This document shows positions 7,542 through 14,372 of a stretch of 20,598 nucleotides of DNA, piece after piece (position 1 is the stretch's first letter; each line of letters starts with the position of its first letter). The DNA comes from Methylococcaceae bacterium (GTDB lineage: Bacteria > Pseudomonadota > Gammaproteobacteria > Methylococcales > Methylococcaceae), in the NCBI GenBank assembly GCA_028678445.1, contig JAJRDJ010000239.1, positions 1 through 20,598 on the forward strand, given 5' to 3'. Below the pieces are notes generated by a model. The model was not told the DNA's origin. It searched no databases and saw only the letters and a list, made by a program, of their open reading frames with translations. A program made the position numbers and the translations under genes.

Positions 7542-8002
7542 GCGGGCCGCGCAAAATCCAGAGGAAACCCGAGGTCGATGTGAAATTCTTCCAGCAGGGG
7601 CAGCCGCAGCACGGAATATCCGGCGTGCGCCTCGATCCTTTCGAGCACACGCTCCAGATGCACGGCGTCGCTGGCGGTGACCACAAACCAGAGGTTGAAC
7701 CGGTGTTCCCGCTCGTAATTGTGATTCACCTCGGGCAAGGCGGTGATCCAGTCGGCCACCGCACCGAGCTGTTCCTGCGGCAACGCCAGCGCGGCGAGCA
7801 GGCTCACCCCCACCGTGTTTGGCGGGAAGATCGCCCCGACCCGGCTGATGATCCGCTCCTCGGTCAGTTGGCGGAGAGCGTCCAGCATTTCGTCCTCGGT
7901 TACCCCGAGCCGCTCGGCCAGATCGGCATAGGGTCTTGGCGTCAGCGGAAAATTCCGCTGAAAATCGTTCAGCAGCCGCTGGCGTAACCCGGTAGTTTCC
8001 AT
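7538..8002 (-). CDS. nirD: Siroheme decarboxylase subunit NirD (Lrp/AsnC-like fold)
   Basis: This 154-residue subunit contains NDFQRNFPLTPRPYADLAER (12-31), then ISRVGAIFPPN (52-62), NHNYEREH (93-100) and FNLWFV (102-107), all typical of NirD. The start at 8002 was preferred: it gives the usual N-terminus and leaves 13 bases after the nirF stop, with a GAAG-rich stretch just upstream. A longer reading frame from 8059 would overlap nirF by 44 bases and add residues without family similarity. In some denitrifiers NirD and NirL are fused as one protein; here they are separate genes overlapping by 4 bases. Confidence 0.88.
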   Translation of the reverse strand: METTGLRQRLLNDFQRNFPLTPRPYADLAERLGVTEDEMLDALRQLTEERIISRVGAIFPPNTVGVSLLAALALPQEQLGAVADWITALPEVNHNYEREHRFNLWFVVTASDAVHLERVLERIEAHAGYSVLRLPLLEEFHIDLGFPLDFARPA

Positions 8003-8015
8003 CGCGCCGACTTCT

Positions 8016-9206
8016 TCAAAGCCCCAGCCGGTGCGCCCGGGCCGTGAAGAATATGCCACTGGGCTTTTCCGCCGGGAGACGCGCCAGTTCGCGGAAGGTC
8101 TCGGTATCGTAGATCACGACCCGATCGTCATCGCGGGCGGAGACCCAGACTGCCTCGCCCTTCGGTGTGAATTCCATGTGCAACACCGCCTTGCCGGGCG
8201 TCAGCCGCTTGATGACGCTGAGGTCGCGGGTGTCGATGACTTCCAGCTTGTCATTATCGGGCAGGGCGAAATTGACCCAAATCTGCCGCTCATCGGGCCG
8301 GGGTATGACAAAGATGGGCTGCCCGTCGAGCAGGATTTTCTTGGCCACTTTCCAATCGCGACGGTCGATGACCAGCATTTCATGGTGCCCGACGGCCGGC
8401 AGAAACCAGTAATCGCCGATCAGCGCCCGGCCCTCGAGGTGGGGCATTTTGAATACGGGCAGCTTGGGATCGTCCTTGGTGTATTCCGGCACGATCTTCC
8501 GGGCACCGGCGTCGAGATTCCACAAATCCAGCAACGCCAGGCCATCCTCGCCGAAAAGACCGGCGATGTAATACCGGCCCTCGGGTGAAATCAGCGCATC
8601 ATAGGGTTCCTTGCCGGCTTTGAACTTTTGGATTTTGGGAGTCCCGGGATCATGGAGATCGGCGACCCAGATTTCCCCGGCTTCGAACAGGCTGAACACG
8701 AATTTCTGGCCAGGCGCATCCACCAGCCCCACGACCTTGGCAAGCTGGCCCTTGCCATACTCCGCCTTGATGTCGGCGACCTTCTCCAGTGTATCCGCCG
8801 CAAAGACCCGGACACCACCGGGTTCGTAATTGGACGTGGCGATCAGGCGCCCATCCTGGGAGATCGCGCCACCCACGCTGTTATGGGCTTGCTCGACGCG
8901 CTTGACAATCCGGTTTTCCAGCACATCGACCTTGGTCAGCGCACCATCCCGGCCAAACACGTAGGCAAACCGCTCATCGGGCGAATACACCAGGCTGGCA
9001 TGGGAGAGATCGCCGAGGCCGCTAATTTTGCCGGTAATCGTGCGCGTGCTGGTATTCAGGGCTGCGAGACTGCCCGTCGCGCGTTCGACGATCAGCCCCA
9101 GATCGCCGGTACCGCGCACTTCAGCGGACAGGACGCCAGACCAGATGACCAACAGCAACAGAGAAAAGGGATGCATGATCAAAGGCCTATGGGTTTGGGC
9201 AGTCAT
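8016..9206 (-). CDS. nirF: Heme d1 biosynthesis protein NirF (periplasmic beta-propeller)
   Basis: This 396-residue protein has an export signal (hydrophobic core FSLLLLVIWSG, likely cleavage after VLSA near residue 28). An eight-bladed propeller of the cytochrome d1 type follows. NirF lacks a heme c domain; in other denitrifiers it binds a late heme d1 precursor in the periplasm and is needed for the final steps. Visible features include LSHASLVYSPDERFAYVFGRDG in two consecutive blocks, the His pair in VGHHEM, and the C-terminus PSGIFFTARAHRLGL. The ATG at 9206 lies 4 bases after the nirC stop and gives a signal with basic residues before the hydrophobic core. A second ATG at 9176 would give a shorter signal and is the main alternative. 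Confidence 0.9.
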   Translation of the reverse strand: MTAQTHRPLIMHPFSLLLLVIWSGVLSAEVRGTGDLGLIVERATGSLAALNTSTRTITGKISGLGDLSHASLVYSPDERFAYVFGRDGALTKVDVLENRIVKRVEQAHNSVGGAISQDGRLIATSNYEPGGVRVFAADTLEKVADIKAEYGKGQLAKVVGLVDAPGQKFVFSLFEAGEIWVADLHDPGTPKIQKFKAGKEPYDALISPEGRYYIAGLFGEDGLALLDLWNLDAGARKIVPEYTKDDPKLPVFKMPHLEGRALIGDYWFLPAVGHHEMLVIDRRDWKVAKKILLDGQPIFVIPRPDERQIWVNFALPDNDKLEVIDTRDLSVIKRLTPGKAVLHMEFTPKGEAVWVSARDDDRVVIYDTETFRELARLPAEKPSGIFFTARAHRLGL

Positions 9207-9210
9207 GGTG

Positions 9211-9549
9211 CTACGGGTGAGATGGGGAATTTTCGGAGCCGGAACGCAGCATCCGAACCAGCCAGGTGGCTTCATCCCGGGTGAGCAGGCTGTTCCAGGG
9301 TGGCATGGCTGTTCCCGGGCGGCCATTCAGAATGGTCTCGATCAAGAATTCATCGGGTTTGTTGCCGAGGTCTTTCGCGAGCAGGGAGGGCCCCAGCCCT
9401 CCTTGCAGCGTCATCCCGTGACAGGAACCGCAATCCTGGTGCAGCAGCGCCTTCAATGCCGTCTGTCGCTCACGGGGCACATCTTGAGCCAGGACCCACC
9501 AGGGCAGCATCAGGAGCATCCCCGCACAAGACAGACGGCCAAGCCGCAT
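9211..9549 (-). CDS. nirC: c-type cytochrome NirC
   Basis: This 112-residue periplasmic monoheme cytochrome has a signal peptide ending near VLAQ (about residue 22), heme attachment CGSCH at residues 40-44 and a Met ligand in TAMPPW (Met82). The short loop-poor fold and the segment DEFLIETILNGRPGTAMPPW are typical of NirC. In Pseudomonas NirC can donate electrons to NirS and has been linked to heme d1 maturation. The start at 9549 was chosen because it yields a clean signal peptide 7 bases after the nirM stop. The longer frame from 9603 would overlap nirM and place a non-signal leader in front. Confidence 0.85.
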   Translation of the reverse strand: MRLGRLSCAGMLLMLPWWVLAQDVPRERQTALKALLHQDCGSCHGMTLQGGLGPSLLAKDLGNKPDEFLIETILNGRPGTAMPPWNSLLTRDEATWLVRMLRSGSENSPSHP

Positions 9550-9556
9550 GGGCCGA

Positions 9557-9871
9557 TCAGGGAGTGGGCTTGAGCCCCGAGAAATGCGCCGCCAGATTTT
9601 CAATATCGTGATCGCTCAGATTGGCGGCCATGTTGTTCATGATCGGGGCCTTGCGGCTGCCTTCCCGGTAAGCCTTGAGGGCATTGGTAAGATATCCGGC
9701 TTTCTGGCCCGCGAGGTTCGGGAAGCCATCGGTGGCACTGATCCCGTTTATGCCATGACACGAGGCGCAGATGGTCGATGCCTTCTCCTTGCCTGCTTGA
9801 ATATCCACCGCCTGGGCCGTGCCCCCGGGAACCGCGAGTATCAGCGATGCCAGCATGATTGACTTTTTCAT
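9557..9871 (-). CDS. nirM: Small class I cytochrome c in the nirM position
   Basis: This 104-residue periplasmic electron carrier has signal peptide MKKSIMLASL...AQA with cleavage near residue 21. CASCH is at residues 35-39, and candidate Met ligands Met78 and Met81 lie in the block RKAPIMNNMAANLSDHDI. The sequence (GFPNLAGQKAGYLTNALKAY) is closer to the cytochrome c553/c4-half type than to Pseudomonas cytochrome c551. It nevertheless occupies the nirM slot directly after nirS and is the obvious electron donor to it. A GGGAG ribosome site lies 5 bases before the ATG. The symbol is assigned by position, so orthology to nirM proper is uncertain. Confidence 0.8.
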   Translation of the reverse strand: MKKSIMLASLILAVPGGTAQAVDIQAGKEKASTICASCHGINGISATDGFPNLAGQKAGYLTNALKAYREGSRKAPIMNNMAANLSDHDIENLAAHFSGLKPTP

Positions 9872-9922
9872 AGTGTCTCCCTCTCTCGATAATCGTTAAG
9901 CTCGAACTCCCGAAACACCCGG

Positions 9923-9955
9923 CGGACGAAGAGGTGATAGTTTTCTATCCGTCCG
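9923..9955 (-). other. Stem-loop in the nirS-nirM gap
   Basis: Read on the transcript strand, an outer stem CGGACG/CGTCCG (9950-9955 with 9923-9928) encloses an inner perfect hairpin GATAG-AAAA-CTATC (9936-9949). A 7-base bulge lies on the 3' side. It lies 17 bases after the nirS stop, in the only large gap of the nir operon (100 bases). No U-run follows, so it looks more like a 3'-end stabiliser or processing/attenuation structure that would raise nirS over the downstream biosynthesis genes than a full terminator. Confidence 0.5.
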
Positions 9956-9971
9956 GGCGACCAGAAGCTGT

Positions 9972-11555
9972 TTACAGATTGCCGGGTGCGAGGCCCCGGG
10001 TCATGAACCTGGCACGGGCCCGCGAGAAGATGCCGGCCGGACTTTCCATGGTGAACGAGGCCACCCGGTCCAGGGTTTTGGAGTCGAAGGCCACCACTTC
10101 GTCCCCGGTGTAGCCGGAGCTGACGTACAACAACTTGCCGCTGGCGTTATATTCCGGGAAGTAGGCGTGACCACCAACGTCCAGCGTCCTGGCGATTTCC
10201 AGCGTGTGCTTGTCGATTAGCTGAATCGTCCGGGCGCGGCGATCCTTGCTGATGATATCGACCGCCACGTAGGGAGCATCCGGGTGCGCGGCGGGCGATT
10301 CCGTGCCGCCGAGCACGGGAATCTGTTTCACGACCTCCATCTTGTCGAGATCCCAGACGCTGACGACTTCGTGGTCACAATCACCGAAATTGGTGCCGAA
10401 CCCGAGGGTGCGGCCATCGACCTTGACCACCGACCCGCCGCCCACGTGCGGCACGCAACCGGCGGGCAGTTTCTTGATAATCTTGCGTTGCTCCAGATCG
10501 ATGGCGGCGACGATGCTGTCATCGTAGGAGGCGATCATCAGATTCTTCCCGCCATGCGAGAGGAAGGCATCGTGCAGATGATGACCGACATCGGTGATCG
10601 GGGTCACGGGGAAATCGGGTTTCTTCAGATCGACCACCCAGACCTGTCCGGCGTTTTCCAGCGCAATGGCAAAGATGTCGGTATACGGGGTGCCTGTGAT
10701 CATTCCAGAATCGGACGTCACGAACTTGCCGTCCGGGTCGGTGCCTTCCAGCTTGAAGTACTTCAGGGGTTCCAGCGTATCGGCATCCAGCAGCACCGCA
10801 TTGTGCGGCACGAAGGAACCGGCCATCAGATATTTTCCATCCCGCGAAACGCCCAGGGCCGGCCCGTTCAGGCCAGTCTTAACCTCGCGTACCACCTTCA
10901 TGGAGTAGAGATCGACCTTGTACACTTCGGCGGTGTCCGTCTTGACGTAGGCCCAGCGCGGATTGACAGGGTTGAACTCGATGATGTGCGCGGCGGTTTT
11001 GGTCGGCACCTCGCCTACTTTGGTGTTGGTGGCGCTGTTGATGAAAACGGCTTTAGAGCCTTCGCCGCGGCCATGGCGGCCCCGGGCGGCAACGCCGATG
11101 AGATCGTCCAGATTATCGATGGCGTAGGCGGGTTTGTCGGGCAGGGTCGACTCATCGGCCACGTGGACCTTGATGGATTTCTTGATGTCCTCGATGGTCC
11201 ACTGCGGATCAAGCTTGCCGGTATTGGAAATGTATTTCACCGCCGAACGGATTTCCTCGTCGGAGAGCTTGCCGTAGAAGGGAGGCATCAGGGTATCGAA
11301 GGAGCCCGCCAGGATAGTGCTGCGCAGCGAGGTGGGACTGCGGCCCTTCAGGCGTTCCTTGTTTAAGGCTGGCGCGAGATATCCACCCAGGTCGGCTCCA
11401 TGACAACTCGCACAGTTCTCCTCGAATATCTTCGCCCCCCGCTCAACGGTTATCAGCGGGTCCTCGGCGGCTACTACGGCGCCAGCATGCAGGGCCAACA
11501 CCAGCGCCCCGCTCGTCAACGACCGAATTCTTTTGTGATTCGCAACAGTCATCAT
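9972..11555 (-). CDS. nirS: Cytochrome cd1-type protein in the nirS position (nitrite reductase, divergent)
   Basis: This 527-residue protein joins an N-terminal cytochrome c domain to a C-terminal d1-type beta-propeller. A signal peptide precedes AEDP (about residue 30), CASCH is at 48-52 and Met90 in LMPPF is the likely axial ligand. In the propeller, His190, His328 and His370 fall where Pseudomonas NirS has d1 ligand His182 and pocket His327 and His369; the spacing between the last two is 42 in both. This supports heme d1 binding and NO-forming nitrite reduction. However, the C-terminus PAGIFSRARARF resembles NirF's PSGIFFTARAHR rather than the classical NirS ending PTGKFNVYNT. A NirN-like or separate cd1 subgroup is therefore possible. 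It leads the operon, with GGGAG 6 bases before the ATG; ATG 11552 is an alternative. Confidence 0.78.
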   Translation of the reverse strand: MMTVANHKRIRSLTSGALVLALHAGAVVAAEDPLITVERGAKIFEENCASCHGADLGGYLAPALNKERLKGRSPTSLRSTILAGSFDTLMPPFYGKLSDEEIRSAVKYISNTGKLDPQWTIEDIKKSIKVHVADESTLPDKPAYAIDNLDDLIGVAARGRHGRGEGSKAVFINSATNTKVGEVPTKTAAHIIEFNPVNPRWAYVKTDTAEVYKVDLYSMKVVREVKTGLNGPALGVSRDGKYLMAGSFVPHNAVLLDADTLEPLKYFKLEGTDPDGKFVTSDSGMITGTPYTDIFAIALENAGQVWVVDLKKPDFPVTPITDVGHHLHDAFLSHGGKNLMIASYDDSIVAAIDLEQRKIIKKLPAGCVPHVGGGSVVKVDGRTLGFGTNFGDCDHEVVSVWDLDKMEVVKQIPVLGGTESPAAHPDAPYVAVDIISKDRRARTIQLIDKHTLEIARTLDVGGHAYFPEYNASGKLLYVSSGYTGDEVVAFDSKTLDRVASFTMESPAGIFSRARARFMTRGLAPGNL

Positions 11556-11663
11556 GTGTGGCTCCCGTTTTCAGGTCTTCATTCTCACATTCACTCGGGA
11601 CGACCCTTTCCGGGGCCGGGTTCCGGGGTGCGAGGCTTGTTGTATCGCGTCGAAACAGGGCGC

Positions 11664-11692
11664 AATGTAATGAGCGGGTTCCCGGCTGTCAA
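11664..11692 (-). promoter_or_regulatory. Predicted sigma70 promoter of the nir operon
   Basis: On the minus strand a perfect -35 hexamer TTGACA (11687-11692) is followed after exactly 17 bases by TACATT (11664-11669), a 4-of-6 match to TATAAT. Transcription would start near 11657, giving a leader of about 100 bases before nirS. No good FNR/DNR palindrome (TTGAT-N4-ATCAA) is seen at the expected -41.5 position, which is unusual for a nir promoter. The leader carries two CCCCGGAA direct repeats of unknown meaning. Confidence 0.5.
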
Positions 11693-11734
11693 GGTCATCC
11701 TATTGTAAAGGCCGGCGCTTCCGCTAATGTCGAG

Positions 11735-11770
11735 GTGCCCTCCTTTAAGCTGGCGGGGCGCCAGGGGCAC
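11735..11770 (-). other. Composite stem-loop downstream of the lipoprotein gene
   Basis: An outer stem GTGCCC/GGGCAC (11735-11740 with 11765-11770) stacks on an inner stem CTGGCG/CGCCAG (11750-11755 with 11759-11764) closed by a 3-base loop. A 9-base bulge sits on one side. It begins 11 bases after the lipoprotein stop. It lacks a U-run, but its position suggests a transcript end that insulates the lipoprotein gene from the nir promoter about 40 bases further on. Confidence 0.45.
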
Positions 11771-11780
11771 ATTGGCCGGT

Positions 11781-12206
11781 CTAGTAAACCCACCATGGGC
11801 CCGCTCCCCACATGCCCCAGTTCATGGCGGCATTCTCGTTCATCTGTGCGGCCATGCGCTGATCATCGGCAATTTCACGCTGGACGGCGAGCTGCTGATA
11901 GCGCTGATAGGATGCTTCATTGCCCCAGTACACGCACTTGCAGGTGGTTGCATCCGCATAGACGTAATACACACCGCCATCCTTTTCATGTGGCACCAGC
12001 TTGTGCTGCGTAAGGGTTTTCACGTGTGCGAGCTGGGCCGGTGATTGGGCCAGTTTGATCTGGAACCCTGCCGCCGCCAGTAGTTGCTCGGTTTCCACGG
12101 CCTGATTGGCTTCCATCGCGGCGCAAGCTGAAAAAAAGGCCGGGAGCAGAATCAAGGCTAAGTGTTTCCGGACCAGTTGCCCGGTCGTTGAATCGTGTTG
12201 TGACAT
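11781..12206 (-). CDS. Small conserved lipoprotein of unknown function
   Basis: This 141-residue protein has a lipoprotein signal: basic start, hydrophobic HLALILLPAFF, and lipobox-like FSAC with Cys28. Ala at +2 would favour the outer membrane. The mature part is helical and charged, then contains YVYADATTCKCVYWGNEASY (81-100) with a CxC motif, and ends in a Trp/Gly/Met-rich tail NWGMWGAGPWWVY. I recall similar small proteins in other proteobacteria but know of no assigned function. The start at 12206 is favoured by a GGAGG sequence 10 bases upstream; an in-frame ATG at 12248 would add 14 residues before the signal. It precedes the nir operon on the same strand but is probably transcribed separately. 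Confidence 0.75.
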   Translation of the reverse strand: MSQHDSTTGQLVRKHLALILLPAFFSACAAMEANQAVETEQLLAAAGFQIKLAQSPAQLAHVKTLTQHKLVPHEKDGGVYYVYADATTCKCVYWGNEASYQRYQQLAVQREIADDQRMAAQMNENAAMNWGMWGAGPWWVY

Positions 12207-12454
12207 GCGGTTGACGCCTCCGTTAACAGAAAAAAATGTGCGAATCACTGTTTAGTCAAACTCAGCCGCTGATTTCCTTGTCATGGCTTACTCTCCACGT
12301 GTATCGTTCGCCCGGCCCCGGGGGTTCACATTGCCAAGCCATGAAACAGCGTGGTGAATGGTGCTAAGTCTAACATCTGGATGGCCCGGATACCCTGACT
12401 CACCGCACCGATCGGTACGCTTGTTCCGACAGTCCACCATCGAAGGGATTCCGC
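12207..12454 (+). promoter_or_regulatory. Divergent intergenic region between the lipoprotein gene and kup
   Basis: This is a 248-base gap between divergent genes. A candidate kup promoter is TTGTCA (12278-12283), 18 bases, TATCGT (12302-12307), a moderate match. Toward the lipoprotein, TTGACT occurs on the minus strand, but a T-tract lies where its -10 should be, so that promoter is doubtful. The kup start has a good AAGGGA ribosome site at 12447-12452 minus a few bases. No regulatory palindrome or known riboswitch was recognised. Confidence 0.35.
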
Positions 12455-14344
12455 ATGACCGTACCCATAACCTATTCTCCTTACCATCATAAAGAAAACC
12501 CCAGCCTGGTCATTGCCGCCCTGGGCGTAGTGTTCGGCGATATCGGGACCAGTCCCCTCTATACGCTCAAGGAGTGTTTTACCGGGGCTCATTCCCTGGC
12601 GGCCAGCCCGGCTAATATCCTGGGAATACTCTCCCTGGTGTTCTGGGCCATCCTGCTGGTGATCTCCATTAAATACGTGATGTTCATCATGCGGGCCGAC
12701 AACAAGGGCGAGGGCGGCATCATGGCCCTGATGTCGCTCGTCGTTCAAAAAGCCCAAATCAGCCCGGGCGCCCGGACGGCGCTGATGATTCTCGGCCTGA
12801 TCGGCGCCGCACTGTTTTACGGCGACGGCATCATCACCCCGGCCATTTCCGTATTGAGCGCCGTCGAGGGTCTCGAGGTACTGAAACCGGGCCTGAGTCA
12901 ATTCATTATCCCCATCGCGCTGGCCGTTCTGATCACCCTGTTTAGCGCCCAGAAGCACGGCACCGAGCGAGTCGGGGGGCTCTTCGGACCCATCATGGTG
13001 ATCTGGTTCGTCAGTCTGGCCAGTTTTGGGCTGATTAGCCTGCACAAGACACCGGCCGTCCTGTCGGCCATGAATCCTCTCCATGGCTGGCGCTTCTTTG
13101 CGGAGCATGGCTGGCATGGCGCCCTGACGCTGGGGGCCGTGGTGCTGGCGGTCACGGGTGGGGAAGCCCTCTATGCCGATATGGGCCATTTTGGCCGAGC
13201 GCCGATCCGCAAGGCCTGGTTCCTCCTGGCGCTACCCGCGCTGGTGCTGAACTACTTCGGTCAGGGCGCCTTGCTGATGAGGGAACCGCTCGCTATTCAT
13301 AACCCGTTTTACCTGACCGTCGCACCCGGCTGGCTGTCCTTCATGATCCTTTTGGCCACGGCCGCGACGGTCATCGCGTCTCAAGCCGTGATATCAGGCG
13401 CCTTCTCACTGACTTCCCAGGCCATCCAACTGGGCTACTGCCCGCGGCTGAGCATCAAACACACCTCCGAAGGCGAGAAGGGGCAGATTTATGTTCCGGT
13501 CATCAATGGCGCGCTGATGGTGGGTGTCATCGGGTTGATTGTGGGATTGCAATCATCATCGAAACTCGCGGCCGCTTATGGCATCGCCGTCACCGGCACG
13601 ATGGCCATCGATACGATACTGGCGTTTGTCGTTTTCCTGAGTTTATGGCGCTGGAATCCACTGGCCAGCGGTCTGCTGGCGTTGCTGTTCCTGTCCGTGG
13701 ACCTGGCTTTTTTTGGCGCGAACATTCCGAAAATTCCCGATGGCGGCTGGTTTCCGCTGGTGATCGGCGGTCTGGTGTTCACCTTGCTCAGCACCTGGAA
13801 ACGAGGCCGGGAGCTAGTCGTGGAAAAACTGCAGGAGGAAGCCATGCCCGCCGCCGAATTCCTGAGTCTCATCGAAGCCCATCCCCCAACCCGGGTCAGC
13901 GGAACCGCCGTCTACATGTCCAGCAGCCGCCAGGGTATACCCCCCTCGTTGCTGAACAATCTCAAGCACAACAAGGTATTGCATCATAACGTCATCATCA
14001 TGACCGTGATCACGGAATCCGTGCCGCGTGTCGCGCCGGAAAAGCGGCGTGAAGTGCAAAAAATTGGCGTATCCCTGTTTCGTGTCAACCTGCACTACGG
14101 ATTCGCCGAAACACCCAACATACCCAAGGCGCTCAAATCCAGCAGCCGCGAGTTTGATATCGACCCGGCCGACACCTATTATTTTCTTAACCGCGAGACC
14201 TTGATTGCCAAACGCTCACCGAAGCTGGCGATGTGGCGCATCCGGCTGTTTATCGCCATGGCGCGCAACGCGGGTTCCGCCGCAAGTTATTTCCAGATTC
14301 CCGTCGAGCGCGTGGTCGAACTGGGTACCCAGGTCGTGATTTGA
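12455..14344 (+). CDS. kup: Low-affinity potassium transporter Kup
   Basis: This 629-residue inner-membrane K+/H+ symporter has the family signature GVVFGDIGTSPLYTLKE (24-40), followed by about twelve hydrophobic segments to about residue 455. A hydrophilic cytoplasmic tail of roughly 170 residues follows. Further landmarks are MRADNKGEGGIMAL, FYGDGIITPAISVLSAVEG, TGGEALYADMGHFG and GYCPRL, all standard in KUP proteins. Length agrees with Escherichia coli Kup (622). It is a single gene read away from the lipoprotein and convergent with radA, whose stop lies 28 bases away with no terminator hairpin visible between. Nothing in the sequence suggests truncation. Confidence 0.95.
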   Translation: MTVPITYSPYHHKENPSLVIAALGVVFGDIGTSPLYTLKECFTGAHSLAASPANILGILSLVFWAILLVISIKYVMFIMRADNKGEGGIMALMSLVVQKAQISPGARTALMILGLIGAALFYGDGIITPAISVLSAVEGLEVLKPGLSQFIIPIALAVLITLFSAQKHGTERVGGLFGPIMVIWFVSLASFGLISLHKTPAVLSAMNPLHGWRFFAEHGWHGALTLGAVVLAVTGGEALYADMGHFGRAPIRKAWFLLALPALVLNYFGQGALLMREPLAIHNPFYLTVAPGWLSFMILLATAATVIASQAVISGAFSLTSQAIQLGYCPRLSIKHTSEGEKGQIYVPVINGALMVGVIGLIVGLQSSSKLAAAYGIAVTGTMAIDTILAFVVFLSLWRWNPLASGLLALLFLSVDLAFFGANIPKIPDGGWFPLVIGGLVFTLLSTWKRGRELVVEKLQEEAMPAAEFLSLIEAHPPTRVSGTAVYMSSSRQGIPPSLLNNLKHNKVLHHNVIIMTVITESVPRVAPEKRREVQKIGVSLFRVNLHYGFAETPNIPKALKSSSREFDIDPADTYYFLNRETLIAKRSPKLAMWRIRLFIAMARNAGSAASYFQIPVERVVELGTQVVI

Positions 14345-14372
14345 AGGGAGAGCCGCCGGTGTGGTGGGGCTG

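Noticed and set aside
9211..9603. Longer nirC reading frame starting at 9603
   Set aside because: It would overlap nirM by 47 bases and put a basic non-signal leader before an otherwise good signal peptide; the ATG at 9549 fits better.
10284..11366. A 360-codon open frame on the plus strand across nirS
   Set aside because: It is antisense to the well-supported cytochrome cd1 gene, its protein has no recognisable domain, and long antisense frames are expected in GC-rich coding DNA.
11639..11653. Possible FNR-like palindrome (TTGTA...TCGAA) in the nirS leader
   Set aside because: Only about 6 of 10 consensus positions match, and it lies downstream of the predicted -10 element, with no alternative -10 placed correctly for it.
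12326..13189. A 287-codon open frame on the minus strand overlapping the start of kup
   Set aside because: Lies antisense to the conserved N-terminal half of Kup, and the product is a low-complexity Gln/Asp/Gly/His-rich sequence.
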